Positions 34,202-44,734 of a DNA stretch of 56,005 bases are shown in pieces (positions within the stretch are counted from its first letter, which is position 1; the number at the start of each line of letters is the position of its first letter). Position numbers and translations under genes: made by a program. The stretch is from Pseudomonadota bacterium (lineage in GTDB: Bacteria > Pseudomonadota > Alphaproteobacteria > Rhodobacterales > Rhodobacteraceae). The notes under the pieces were generated by a model, which was not told the origin of the DNA, searched no databases, and saw only the letters and a program-made list of their open reading frames with translations. The stretch lies in the NCBI GenBank assembly GCA_018240425.1, contig JAFEFU010000002.1, positions 1-56,005 of the forward strand. The letters run 5' to 3'.

Positions 34202-35077
34202 ATGCCACGCAAGCGGACCGAGGACCAGAAACGCGCCGACTGGATCGTCAACCTTGCCCTGCGCGGGCTGATCCGGCTGGCGCTGACGCTGCCCTACGCC
34301 TGGCGGGTGCCGCTGATGGGCTGGCTCAGCCGGCGCATCGTCGCCCCCCTTGCCGGCTACCGGCGCCGGGCGCTGGCGCATCTGGCGCTGATCCTGCCCG
34401 ACCGGCCGGAGGCCGAGCGCGAGCGCATCGCCGATGAATGCTGCGACAATGCCGGACGCACCCTGATCGAGAACTATTCGACCCGCGGCTTTCTCGCCCG
34501 GCAGCGGGACGCGACGATCCGCGGGCCGGGGCTCGCGGCGCTTGAGGCCGCGCGGGCGGCGGCCCGGCCCGTGGTGCTGGTCTCGGGCCATTTCGGCAAT
34601 TACGAGGCCGCGCGCGCCGCGCTGGTCGGGCGGGGCTATCAGGTCGGCGGCCTTTACCGGCCGATGGCCAACGCCTATTTCAACGCCCATTACGTCCGCA
34701 CGATGGAGGCCTTCGGCGGCCCGGTCTTTCCCCAGGGACGGCAGGGCACCGCCGGCTTCGTCCGCCACCTGAAGGCGGGGGGGATACTGGTCCTTCTCTT
34801 CGATCAGCATGTGGTGGGCGCCGATTACATGCCCTTCGTCGGCCAGCCGGCGCGCACCGCGACCTCGGCCGCCGAACTGGCGCTGCGCTACGGGGCCGAC
34901 CTCATCCCCTTCTACGCCACCCGCCGCCCCGACGGGCTGAGCTTCGACATCGACCTCGAACCGCCGGTGCCCCCGTCCGATCCCGCGACCATGACCGGCC
35001 TCCTGAACCGCAGCCTCGAGGCGCGCATCCGCGCCAATCCCGGCCAGTGGTTCTGGATTCACCGCCGCTGGAAGTAG
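34202..35077 (+). CDS. LpxL-like lipid A / lysophospholipid acyltransferase
   Basis: A 291-residue membrane-associated acyltransferase. The catalytic HxxxxD/E is HFGNYE in VVLVSGHFGNYEAARAALV (about residue 126). LFDQHVVGADYMPFVGQPART and the closing QWFWIHRRWK are LpxL/HtrB hallmarks. It would add a secondary acyl chain to lipid A on the inner face of the inner membrane. ATG is 21 bases past the upstream stop codon. Confidence 0.88.
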   Translation: MPRKRTEDQKRADWIVNLALRGLIRLALTLPYAWRVPLMGWLSRRIVAPLAGYRRRALAHLALILPDRPEAERERIADECCDNAGRTLIENYSTRGFLARQRDATIRGPGLAALEAARAAARPVVLVSGHFGNYEAARAALVGRGYQVGGLYRPMANAYFNAHYVRTMEAFGGPVFPQGRQGTAGFVRHLKAGGILVLLFDQHVVGADYMPFVGQPARTATSAAELALRYGADLIPFYATRRPDGLSFDIDLEPPVPPSDPATMTGLLNRSLEARIRANPGQWFWIHRRWK

Positions 35078-35124
35078 CCCTGCCCCGGTCTTGCCCTGGT
35101 CTTGCCCGTGTCCGGCCCGCGTCG

Positions 35125-35826
35125 CTACTGCGCCCGCGCCGCCGCGAGGATCCGGCCAGGGCCGTCCTCCTGGATCAGGACCACCGCCGGCTGCTCGCCC
35201 TCGGCCCTGACATCAAGGGACAGGGCCGCGCGCCCGTCCCAGCGGCCGATCTCGCGCCAGCTGGTGACGGTGTTGACGTAGCTGAGCGTCCGGCCGGCAT
35301 TCTCGCCGCGCCCGATGGCGACGGTGACATGCGGCAGATAGCGCACCAGCTCGACCACGACCGGCTCCTCCAGCCCCGGCTCGGCGTCGGCGCGCACCGA
35401 CAGCGTCGCGCCCTGCCGGCTGATCCGCAGGTCGGGCGCCTCGTCCCCCCCGGCGGGCGTCAGGACATCCGCGAGCGCCGCCGCATCGTTGCCGACGATG
35501 GTGGTTTCCCCGTTGATCACCATCTGCGGCGTGAAGACCATCCGCTCGCCCGCCTCGCGCGCATAGCCGCGCTGGCGCTCGGTAAAGGCCGGATCGCCAT
35601 AGGTGTCCTTCCAGCCGATATAGTCCCAGTAATCGACATGGAGAGCCAGGGCGATGACCCCGGGGCGCGTGGCCACCTGTTCCAGCAACGCGTCCGCCGG
35701 CGGACACGAGGAACAGCCCTGCGAGGTGAAAAGCTCGACCACCGCCGGCCGGTCCGCGGACTGCGCCAGAAGCGGCGAGGCCGGAAGCGGCGCGGCAAGA
35801 AGGATCGGCAACAGCAGGGACTTCAT
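35125..35826 (-). CDS. DUF1223 secreted thioredoxin-like protein
   Basis: A 233-residue protein with signal peptide MKSLLLPILLAAPLPASPLLA. It is followed by RPAVVELFTSQGCSSCPPADALL, where CSSC sits at a thioredoxin-like active site (about residues 39-42). Then come LHVDYWDYIGWKDTYGDPAFTERQ and FTPQMVINGE, the defining blocks of DUF1223. A redox role in the periplasm is likely, but no substrate is known. Convergent with the acyltransferase gene. Confidence 0.9.
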   Translation of the reverse strand: MKSLLLPILLAAPLPASPLLAQSADRPAVVELFTSQGCSSCPPADALLEQVATRPGVIALALHVDYWDYIGWKDTYGDPAFTERQRGYAREAGERMVFTPQMVINGETTIVGNDAAALADVLTPAGGDEAPDLRISRQGATLSVRADAEPGLEEPVVVELVRYLPHVTVAIGRGENAGRTLSYVNTVTSWREIGRWDGRAALSLDVRAEGEQPAVVLIQEDGPGRILAAARAQ

Positions 35827-35960
35827 CGGTCGGTCGCTCGGACAGGGCGGCCGCCTGCCGCCTTTCCGAAGCCTAGCCCCTCGCGCCCCCCTCTGCCAAT
35901 CAAGCCTGACCGGCCCACCCGCAAGTTTCCGTGACTGTTGCACCGGGACCGGCGCCAGCT

Positions 35961-35991
35961 ATTGCAGGTTATTGCATACTGTTGTATACAA
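35961..35991 (+). promoter_or_regulatory. Promoter-operator region of acnA
   Basis: An AT-rich patch contains two direct copies of ATTGCA (35961 and 35971) and the perfect palindrome TTGTATACAA (35982-35991). The palindrome has the shape of a GntR-type operator. It lies 86 bases upstream of acnA. Confidence 0.45.
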
Positions 35992-36076
35992 TGGCTCGAT
36001 CCAGACTTGAACCCCAGAACTTCATCAGGCATTAGCCTTCTGCTGTCAGACCACACCCGCCCGAAGGGAGAGCGAC

Positions 36077-38830
<2,754 letters not shown>

Positions 38831-38931
38831 ACCGGCGGCACTGGACGCCAGACCCAAGGGCTTGCAACTTTTCCGTGCAACTCGCAGTGTAGGTGTCGGC
38901 GGCTTTACGCCTGAATACGAACGAGGAACAA

Positions 38932-39270
38932 ATGCAGCTTTCGACACAACAACAAATGCTTGTTGAACAACGCCTTACCAACGAAAAGAAATCCGCAGGA
39001 GTTGCCTACCTTCTTTGGTTCTTCCTTGGCGGCTTCAGTGCCCACCGGTTCTATCTGGGTAAGCCCGGCGTCGCCGCAGCGCAGATCGCCGTGATTTGGG
39101 GGGGCCTTTTGTTGAGCGTCATTTACATCGGAATCCCGCTGCTCATCGCCGGCGCGATCTGGTTGATCGTCGACGTGTTTCTAATCGGAGGACTAGTTGA
39201 AAGCGACGCCGCAACAAAGCGTGCGAGGATCACTAACGAAGTCTCGCTGACAACGCGCCCAGAGGCTTGA
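38932..39270 (+). CDS. TM2-domain membrane protein
   Basis: A 112-residue protein. After a Gln-rich N terminus (STQQQMLVEQRLTNEKKS) comes the TM2 domain: GVAYLLWFFLGGFSAHRFYLGKPGVAAAQ, then IAVIWGGLLLSVIYIGIPLLIAGAIWLIVDVFLIGGLV. So there are two or three membrane helices with the FxGxHRFYLG-like motif between them. TM2 proteins have no firm bacterial function. The ATG follows GAGGAAC. GC is much lower than in acnA, and a degenerate copy of the acnA 3' end lies just downstream, so the gene was inserted here. Confidence 0.85.
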   Translation: MQLSTQQQMLVEQRLTNEKKSAGVAYLLWFFLGGFSAHRFYLGKPGVAAAQIAVIWGGLLLSVIYIGIPLLIAGAIWLIVDVFLIGGLVESDAATKRARITNEVSLTTRPEA

Positions 39271-39292
39271 TCATCAGGTCTGGCTCAGGGAA

Positions 39293-39340
39293 CATGGCGG
39301 CGTCCTGCATTATGTGCTGAGGAGCCTGGCTCAGGGCTGA
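39293..39340 (+). repeat. acnA 3'-end repeat, copy 2 (remnant)
   Basis: Translated in the acnA frame it reads HGGVLHYVLRSLAQG and a stop codon, differing from the real end by Asn to Ser and otherwise silent changes. It directly precedes the terminator and probably is the original acnA end. Confidence 0.85.
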
Positions 39341-39359
39341 CCTTGCCGCATCTTCCCCC

Positions 39360-39392
39360 AAGGCCCCGGTCCCGCGCCGGGGCCTTCGGTTT
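39360..39392 (+). terminator. Terminator of acnA/TM2 transcript
   Basis: AAGGCCCCGG and CCGGGGCCTT form a 10-bp stem with a 7-base loop, followed by CGGTTT. The unit GGGGCCTTCGGTTTCC is then directly duplicated (39379-39394 and 39395-39410). Confidence 0.7.
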
Positions 39393-39540
39393 CCGGGGCC
39401 TTCGGTTTCCGGGCGCGGCGCTTCCGGGAATCAACCCTGACGAAAGCCCCCTTCGGCCAGGCGGCTGCCGCCGAAAGGTTAACGCCGCCGCCCCTTTGCG
39501 CCGGCCCGCAGCCGCCGAAATCGGCCCTGTTAGCCCTAAA

Positions 39541-39852
39541 CCTGTCTAAAAGTTAGTAACCCCGCGAGAGGTTGAAACAGTCATTTTCAACCCAAGGGTG
39601 GCTTTCCGCACTCGGAGCGCTTGGGCCGCGGGGCGGTTTACGGTATATTCATTTTATAGCGAACGACGACTTTTAACGAAAATTTCAGACGCCGCGGACG
39701 CCGCGACAGGGGATTGCCCCTCGGGCCAGGCAGCAGATTGATTAAAGGATCGCAGGCTCAGGCCGACGATCGGAATAGGCCCAAGCCGCGGCAATTTCGT
39801 CGCCGGACGCAGCTCCAGAGAACGCCCCGCCCCGCCGGTCGGGGCGTTTTCT
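39541..39852 (+). ncRNA. Candidate small RNA unit A
   Basis: It begins with the box CCTGTCTAAAAGTTAG (39541-39556) continuing as TAACCCCG and a GAGG(T/C)TGAAACA element. About 100 bases later is a -10-like TATATT (39643-39648), then roughly 175 bases to a terminator at 39817-39852 (stem ACGCCCCG/CGGGGCGT, then TTTTCT). No frame in it looks coding. The box, the spacing and the terminator recur in unit B, so I read it as one of two related noncoding transcripts. The transcript would span about 39655-39852. Confidence 0.5.
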
Positions 39853-39858
39853 GTTTCG

Positions 39859-39873
39859 CCCCCCCCCCCCCCC
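39859..39873. repeat. Poly-C tract
   Basis: A run of 15 C lies 7 bases past the unit A terminator. It is prone to slippage or assembly error. Confidence 0.8.
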
Positions 39874-40029
39874 GGACCTGCCTTGCCCTTGCGCAACGCC
39901 GGTCCTCCGCCCCGGGCGAATCCTCTCCACCGGCGGGGAAACGATCGCACCGATCCGGCCCGGCGGGCGGCCTTTAGACGCGGACCTGGGGTGCCGATCC
40001 CGGCCGAAACCGCGCCAGAGAGGCCAAAA

Positions 40030-40335
40030 CCTGTCTAAAAGTTAGCAACCCCGAGCGAGGCTGAAACAATGAATTTCGGCTGCCACCATCCCATGAGCCA
40101 TTATTTTTATTCAGTTTTTTCGCGCGACCGGCTACATTCTTCTCATAGGACGACGCGATTGAACGGTAGGTTTTCACGAGTTGCCTGGTTCGAAAGGCGG
40201 GATTGGCCCGCTGGACCCGGCAGGATTGAACGGTACCTGGCACTTCGGTTCCGGGATTGTGTGCAAGGGCGGCATTCCCCGCCGCAGACTGACCTCTGCA
40301 GAGAACGCCCCGCCCCGCCGGTCGGGGCGTTTTCT
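40030..40335 (+). ncRNA. Candidate small RNA unit B
   Basis: This is a second copy of the layout at 39541-39852. The box CCTGTCTAAAAGTTAG at 40030-40045 is identical, then CAACCCCG, with TACATT as a -10-like element at 40132-40137, again about 100 bases downstream. The terminator at 40300-40335 is base-for-base identical over 36 bases to that of unit A. The body between promoter and terminator has diverged and includes a repeated GATTGAACGGTA (from 40158 and 40224) and no convincing reading frame. Confidence 0.5.
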
Positions 40336-40414
40336 CTGAAAGTCCGCTGCGATCCGCCGACAGGAACGACCGAACGCCGGCTGACGGCCCGGCACAAAGA
40401 CCAAGACAGAAGAC

Positions 40415-40513
40415 ATGAGAAAACCATTTCACTTCAGTGCATATTTTCCCAGCCTGCCCTGGATCGAGTTCCTGGGCTTCGCCCTCCTCATCCTCGCCAA
40501 CCACCACCGTTAA
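40415..40513 (+). CDS. Possible 32-residue membrane peptide
   Basis: The frame MRKPFHFSAYFPSLPWIEFL, continuing to a hydrophobic GFALLILA and NHHR, would make a single-pass peptide. Its TAA overlaps the ccmG stop codon in GTTAAC, on the opposite strand. The upstream ACAGAAG is a weak ribosome-binding site. It lies 80 bases after the unit B terminator. Confidence 0.35.
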   Translation: MRKPFHFSAYFPSLPWIEFLGFALLILANHHR

Positions 40514-41052
40514 CCGCCGGCCGCGGCCTTCTTCAGCGCGGGCAGGATCGTCGAGTTGATCGCGTCCTGGGTCAGCGGGCCGGGGTAGCGCAGGATCACC
40601 TTTCCCGCCCCGTCGATCACGAAGCTTTCCGGCACCCCGTAGATGCCCCAGTCGATGCCCATGCGCCCCGAGGGATCGGCCCCGATCCTGGCGTAGGGGC
40701 TGCCAAGCTCGCCCAGAAAGGCCAGCGCATCCTCGGGCTTGTCCTTGTAGTTGACGCCCAGGATCGCGACGCCCTCGGCCCCGAGCTTGATGAGGTTCGG
40801 ATGCTCGGCCCGGCAGGGTGCGCACCAGCTGGCCCAGAAGTTCACGATCTTGACCCTGCCGTCGGTCAGGTCGGCGGCGGTCAGCAGGGGCTGGCCCGCC
40901 AGCGCGGTGACCTCGACCGGCCCCGCCGCATGGCCCTCCAGCATCGACGGCAGCTCGTCGGGATGCTCGCGGTTCATCCCCCAGAGGAACAGCCCGGCCA
41001 GCGCCGCGAACAGAAGCGGCGGCGCGACCATCAGGGGCGAGAACCTAGCCAT
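40510..41052 (-). CDS. ccmG: Thiol:disulfide interchange protein CcmG (DsbE)
   Basis: A 180-residue membrane-anchored thioredoxin. The anchor is PLMVAPPLLFAALAGLFLWGM, and the active site WCAPC is in IVNFWASWCAPCRAEHP (about residues 70-86). The cis-Pro region reads YGVPESFVID. It reduces apocytochrome c heme-binding cysteines in the periplasm during cytochrome c maturation. It overlaps ccmD by 8 bases. Confidence 0.95.
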   Translation of the reverse strand: MARFSPLMVAPPLLFAALAGLFLWGMNREHPDELPSMLEGHAAGPVEVTALAGQPLLTAADLTDGRVKIVNFWASWCAPCRAEHPNLIKLGAEGVAILGVNYKDKPEDALAFLGELGSPYARIGADPSGRMGIDWGIYGVPESFVIDGAGKVILRYPGPLTQDAINSTILPALKKAAAGG

Positions 41053-41203
41053 TGCCGCCCCCCTTGCGTTCCTGCGCCTCGAGCGCGCGGCGCACCCGCG
41101 CCGCCCGCCACAGGGACAGGCCGACGAGGCCCGCCAGCAGCACCAGCGCCACCGCCCAGGCCGACAGGACCGTCGCCTCGTATTTCCCGAGGTCGGGCAT
41201 CAT
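41045..41203 (-). CDS. ccmD: Heme exporter protein CcmD
   Basis: A 52-residue single-pass protein: MMPDLGKYEATVLSAWAVAL, a hydrophobic VLLAGLVGLSLW, and a basic tail RAARVRRALEAQERK. Size, topology and position between ccmC and ccmG fit CcmD, which helps release heme-loaded CcmE. It starts in an ATGA overlap with ccmC. Confidence 0.87.
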   Translation of the reverse strand: MMPDLGKYEATVLSAWAVALVLLAGLVGLSLWRAARVRRALEAQERKGGGNG

Positions 41204-41928
41204 TCCATCCTTTCCCGCGCCACAAGCGCGCTGAGCCGCCGGGCCCTGATCTCGGTGCGGGTGCGCACCAGGACCAGCGTCAGGAACAGAAGCACGAACC
41301 CGGCGATCGACAGCCACAGGGGCCAGGCATAGACATCGGCCACATGCTGCGCGCGGTCCACCGACAGGCTCGCCCCCTGATGCAGGCCCTGCGCCCAGAA
41401 ATAGACGGCATAGCGCGACAGGAAGGCAAAGACCGACCCGACAAGGCAGAGAACCGAGGTGAGGTCCGCCGCCGCGTCGGGGTTCTCGATCGCCGCCCAG
41501 AGCGCGATATAGCCGAGGTAGAAGAGGAACAGGATCAGGAACGAGGTCAGCCGCGGATCCCAGGCCCACCAGGTGCCCCACATCGGCTCGCCCCAGATCG
41601 CCCCGGTGAAGAGCGCGATCAGCGTCATCACCATGCCGACCGGCGCCGCCGCCCTGGCCGCCAGCGCCGAGACATGGTGGCGGCGGATCAGCCAGATCAG
41701 CGAGGCGACCAGCATCATCGCCCAGGCATTGATGGCGACGAAGGCCGAGGGCACATGGATGTAGATGATCTTGACCGTCGAGCCGAAGCGGTCGGCATCC
41801 GGCGTCAGGAAGAAGCCCCAGACCAGCCCCGGCACCAGGGTCAGCGCCGACAGCGCCGCCGCCCAGGGCAGGATCCGCCCCGAGGTCTCCATGAACTTCT
41901 TGGGATTGGCATATTCCCAGATCGACAT
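41200..41928 (-). CDS. ccmC: Heme exporter protein CcmC
   Basis: A 242-residue, six-helix membrane protein with the tryptophan-rich motif in WGTWWAWDPRLTS (about residues 117-129) and conserved His in YIHVPSAFV and near VDRAQHVADVY. It attaches heme to CcmE. It follows ccmB after 40 bases. Confidence 0.95.
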   Translation of the reverse strand: MSIWEYANPKKFMETSGRILPWAAALSALTLVPGLVWGFFLTPDADRFGSTVKIIYIHVPSAFVAINAWAMMLVASLIWLIRRHHVSALAARAAAPVGMVMTLIALFTGAIWGEPMWGTWWAWDPRLTSFLILFLFYLGYIALWAAIENPDAAADLTSVLCLVGSVFAFLSRYAVYFWAQGLHQGASLSVDRAQHVADVYAWPLWLSIAGFVLLFLTLVLVRTRTEIRARRLSALVARERME

Positions 41929-41968
41929 CAGCTTTTCCCGTCACCCATCGTTGCCCGTCGTCCCCCGC

Positions 41969-42625
41969 TCAGCGCAGATTGACGCGGATCGCCGCTGCCG
42001 CTGCATAGGGCAAGGCCGCCAGACAGGCCAGAGTGATCGCGCCCGCCAGCAGCAGAACCGGCCCCGCCGCCAAGCCCTCGGCACCCCGCCGCGCCGCCTC
42101 GGCCCCGAAGATCAGCGTCGGGACATAGAGCGGCAGGACCAGAAGCGACAGGATCAGCCCGCCGCGCTTCAGCCCGACCGTCAGCCCGGCGCCGAAGGCC
42201 CCGATCAGCGACAGGGCGGGCGTGCCGACCAGAAGCGACAGCGCCAGCCAGCCCCGCCCCGGCCCCGAAAGGTTCAGAAGGACGCCAAGGACCGGCGCCG
42301 CCAGCGTCAGCGGCAGCCCGGTGGTCAGCCAGTGCGCCGCCGCCTTCATCGCCACCACCCCCTCCATCGGCACCGGCGCGGTGGCCAGCGCATCGAGGGT
42401 TCCGTCCTCCCAGTCGAGCTGGAACATCCGGTCGAGGGACAGAAGCGAGGCGAGAAGCGCCCCCACCCACAGGATGCCGGGCGCGATCGCCTGAAGCCGC
42501 GCCGGGTCGGGGCCGACGCCGAACGGGACCAGCACCGTCAGGATCAGGAAGAAGGCCAGGCTGAGGCCGAAGCCCCCGCCGGCCCGCACGGCCAGCCTCA
42601 GATCGCGGCTCAGAAGCGCCAGCAT
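41969..42625 (-). CDS. ccmB: Heme exporter protein CcmB
   Basis: A 218-residue six-helix permease subunit. LDRMFQLDWEDGTLDALATAPVPMEGVVAMKAAAHW and LVLPLYVPTLIFGAEA are family hallmarks. It works with CcmA and CcmC to release CcmE with heme. ATG 42625 follows GGATGGGGG. Confidence 0.95.
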   Translation of the reverse strand: MLALLSRDLRLAVRAGGGFGLSLAFFLILTVLVPFGVGPDPARLQAIAPGILWVGALLASLLSLDRMFQLDWEDGTLDALATAPVPMEGVVAMKAAAHWLTTGLPLTLAAPVLGVLLNLSGPGRGWLALSLLVGTPALSLIGAFGAGLTVGLKRGGLILSLLVLPLYVPTLIFGAEAARRGAEGLAAGPVLLLAGAITLACLAALPYAAAAAIRVNLR

Positions 42626-42667
42626 GGTGCCCCCATCCGACAGGACTGCGCCCAGCCCGGGCGGCGG

Positions 42668-42697
42668 GTGCCTCCGGCGGGAGTATTGGGGCAAGGG
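42668..42697. repeat. Rhodobacteraceae intergenic motif
   Basis: GTGCCTCCGGCGGGAGTATT, then GGGGCAAGGG, lies between ccmA and ccmB. I recall this CCTCCGGCGGGAGTATT string as frequent between genes in this family. A related string (CCCCCGTGGGATATTT) lies at 49027-49042 between serS and der. Confidence 0.5.
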
Positions 42698-42707
42698 AAA
42701 GGCCGGC

Positions 42708-43370
42708 TCACAGAAAGGCCTCGTCGAAGCCGCCCGCGCCGGCCACGGCGGGCAGGGGGGCAAGGGCGCGGAAGGGGGACAGGTCCAGCCGCGCCGCGCC
42801 GGTCAGGCCGAGGTCGATGTGGCTGGCAAGCGCCGCCGCCCCGCCGCCCGCGAGGTGGCGGCCGAGAAGGGCGGCGAACAGCGCCACCGAGGCCGCGTCG
42901 AGCGAGACCGTCGGCTCGTCGAGCAGCCAGAGCCTGCGCCCGGTCAGAAGCAGCCGCGCGAGGCCGAGGCGCCGGCGCTGGCCGGCCGACAGGCTTTGCG
43001 CGGGCCGCGCCGCGAGGTCGCCGAGGCCGAGCGCGGCAAGGGCGTCGCCCACCTCGCCGCCCGCGCCACCGTGGACGCGCGCCCAGAACGCGAGGTTTTC
43101 GGCCACCGTCAGCGTCGCCTTGACCGCGTCGGCATGGCCGGCATAGGCCAGCCGGTCGGGCGCGGGGCTCACGGTCCCGGCGGCGGGCGGCTGCAATCCG
43201 GCAAGCGTGCGCAGAAGCGAGGTCTTGCCCACCCCGTTCGGGCCGGTGAGGATCAGTGCCTCGCCGGGGCCCACCCGGAAGTCGAGGCCGCGCAGGATGG
43301 TCAGCCCGCCCCGCGCCACCGCCAGGCCGGCGACGGCCAAGCCCGGCTCGGAATGGGCGGCGGTCCCCAT
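42708..43370 (-). CDS. ccmA: Cytochrome c maturation ATPase CcmA
   Basis: A 220-residue ABC ATPase. Walker A is [12 protein letters not shown], the signature [15 protein letters not shown], and Walker [13 protein letters not shown]. The switch His is in ALASHIDLG. It powers the CcmABCD complex. ATG 43370 follows a TGAGG; the frame continues upstream without a better start. Confidence 0.93.
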   Translation of the reverse strand: MGTAAHSEPGLAVAGLAVARGGLTILRGLDFRVGPGEALILTGPNGVGKTSLLRTLAGLQPPAAGTVSPAPDRLAYAGHADAVKATLTVAENLAFWARVHGGAGGEVGDALAALGLGDLAARPAQSLSAGQRRRLGLARLLLTGRRLWLLDEPTVSLDAASVALFAALLGRHLAGGGAAALASHIDLGLTGAARLDLSPFRALAPLPAVAGAGGFDEAFL

Positions 43371-43372
43371 CC

Positions 43373-43732
43373 TCAGACCGGGATCAGCGCGGCGGCGACC
43401 CGGCGGCCCTCGGCCAGTAGCATGTTCCAGGTCCGCGCCGCCGCCGGGCTGTCCATCGGCTCGGCCCCCATTCCCGCCGCCTCGAGCGCCCTGACAAGGT
43501 CCGCGTCGGGATAGGCCACCGTCCGGCCCATGCCGAGAAGCAGCACGTCGGCCTGCCCGGCCAGCGCCAGAAGCGGCGCGCGGTCGCTCCACCCCGACCA
43601 GGGCCGCGGTCCCTCGGGCGTGAGGAGAAGCGGGCCGCGGCGCACCTGCCCCTCGACGCGGAAGAACCCCGGCCCATAGCCATCGACCGGCCGCGCCGGG
43701 CCCGAATAGTCGATGTCGGCCAACTCGATCAC
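43373..43732 (-). CDS. Mth938-like domain protein (DUF498)
   Basis: A 119-residue protein: [36 protein letters not shown], followed by [12 protein letters not shown] and [27 protein letters not shown], all typical of the Mth938 fold seen also in NDUFAF3. It starts with GTG. It lies between secF and ccmA, a common alphaproteobacterial position; function unknown, an assembly-factor role being possible. Confidence 0.88.
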   Translation of the reverse strand: MIELADIDYSGPARPVDGYGPGFFRVEGQVRRGPLLLTPEGPRPWSGWSDRAPLLALAGQADVLLLGMGRTVAYPDADLVRALEAAGMGAEPMDSPAAARTWNMLLAEGRRVAAALIPV

Positions 43733-43741
43733 CGTCCGGCC

Positions 43742-44725
43742 TCAGCCCTTGCCGGCGGCAAAGCGGGTGCCCTTCGGCCCCTTGTCGTCGGTGGGCTTCG
43801 ACCAGTCGCGCTTGACCCCCAGGTGGAGGACGATGTTCTTGGCGACGTAGATCGACGAATAGGTGCCGAGGATGATGCCGACGAAGATCGCAAAGACGAA
43901 GCTGCGGATCACGTCGCCGCCGAAGATCAGCAGCGCCGCCAGCGAGATCAGCGTGGTGCCCGAGGTCATCAGCGTCCGCGACATCGTCTCGTTCACCGAC
44001 AGGTTCATCACGTCGCGCAAGGGCATGGTCTTGAACTTCATCAGGTTCTCGCGCAGCCGGTCGAACACCACCACCGTGTCGTTGATCGAATAGCCGAGGA
44101 TGGTCAGCAGCGCGGCGATGGTGGTCAGGTCGAACTTGATGCGGAACAGTGCAAAGATCCCCACCGTCACCACCACGTCATGGATCAGCGACCCGACCGC
44201 GCCCACCGAGAACTGCCATTCGAACCTGAGCCAGATGTAGGCGCAGATCGCCGACATTGCCGCAACCACCGACAGGATCGCCGAGCGGATCAGTTCGCCC
44301 GAGACCTTGGGCCCGACCGTCTCGACCGATGCGAACTTCACGTCGGGCGCGACCTTCTGGAGCGCCGCCTGCACCCGGCTCACATCCTCGGGCGCCAGCG
44401 CCTCCTGCCCGGCCTGGGCCTGGATGCGGATCTGCGCGACATGCTGGTCGGGGCGGAACGAGGGATCGAAGACCTGGGTGATCGACACGTCGCCCATCTT
44501 CAGCCCTTCCAGCGCGCCGCGGTAGGCGCCCACGTCGACCGCCTGGGTGCTGTCGGTGCGGATCGTGGTCCCGCCCTTGAAGTCGATGCCGAAGTTCAGC
44601 CCCATGACCGCGGTGATGATGATCGAGGCGATGACCGCGACGATCGACCCGCCGAAAGTCAGGGGCGCCCACTGGAAGAAATCCCAGTTGGTCTTTTCGG
44701 GAACGAGTTTCAGACGCCAGCCCAT
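43742..44725 (-). CDS. secF: Protein translocase subunit SecF
   Basis: A 327-residue inner-membrane protein with six helices. The [13 protein letters not shown] block follows helix 1. The C-terminal half has [21 protein letters not shown] and [26 protein letters not shown]. With SecD it uses the proton gradient to pull proteins out of SecYEG. It follows secD by 9 bases. Confidence 0.97.
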   Translation of the reverse strand: MGWRLKLVPEKTNWDFFQWAPLTFGGSIVAVIASIIITAVMGLNFGIDFKGGTTIRTDSTQAVDVGAYRGALEGLKMGDVSITQVFDPSFRPDQHVAQIRIQAQAGQEALAPEDVSRVQAALQKVAPDVKFASVETVGPKVSGELIRSAILSVVAAMSAICAYIWLRFEWQFSVGAVGSLIHDVVVTVGIFALFRIKFDLTTIAALLTILGYSINDTVVVFDRLRENLMKFKTMPLRDVMNLSVNETMSRTLMTSGTTLISLAALLIFGGDVIRSFVFAIFVGIILGTYSSIYVAKNIVLHLGVKRDWSKPTDDKGPKGTRFAAGKG

Positions 44726-44734
44726 GATGTTTCC

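Noticed and set aside
39714..39977. 87-codon frame across unit A terminator
   Set aside because: TTG start, runs through the terminator hairpin and the poly-C tract, low-complexity product.
39541..40335. CRISPR array from the repeated boxes
   Set aside because: Only two copies, nearly 490 bases apart, with no regular spacers and no cas genes.
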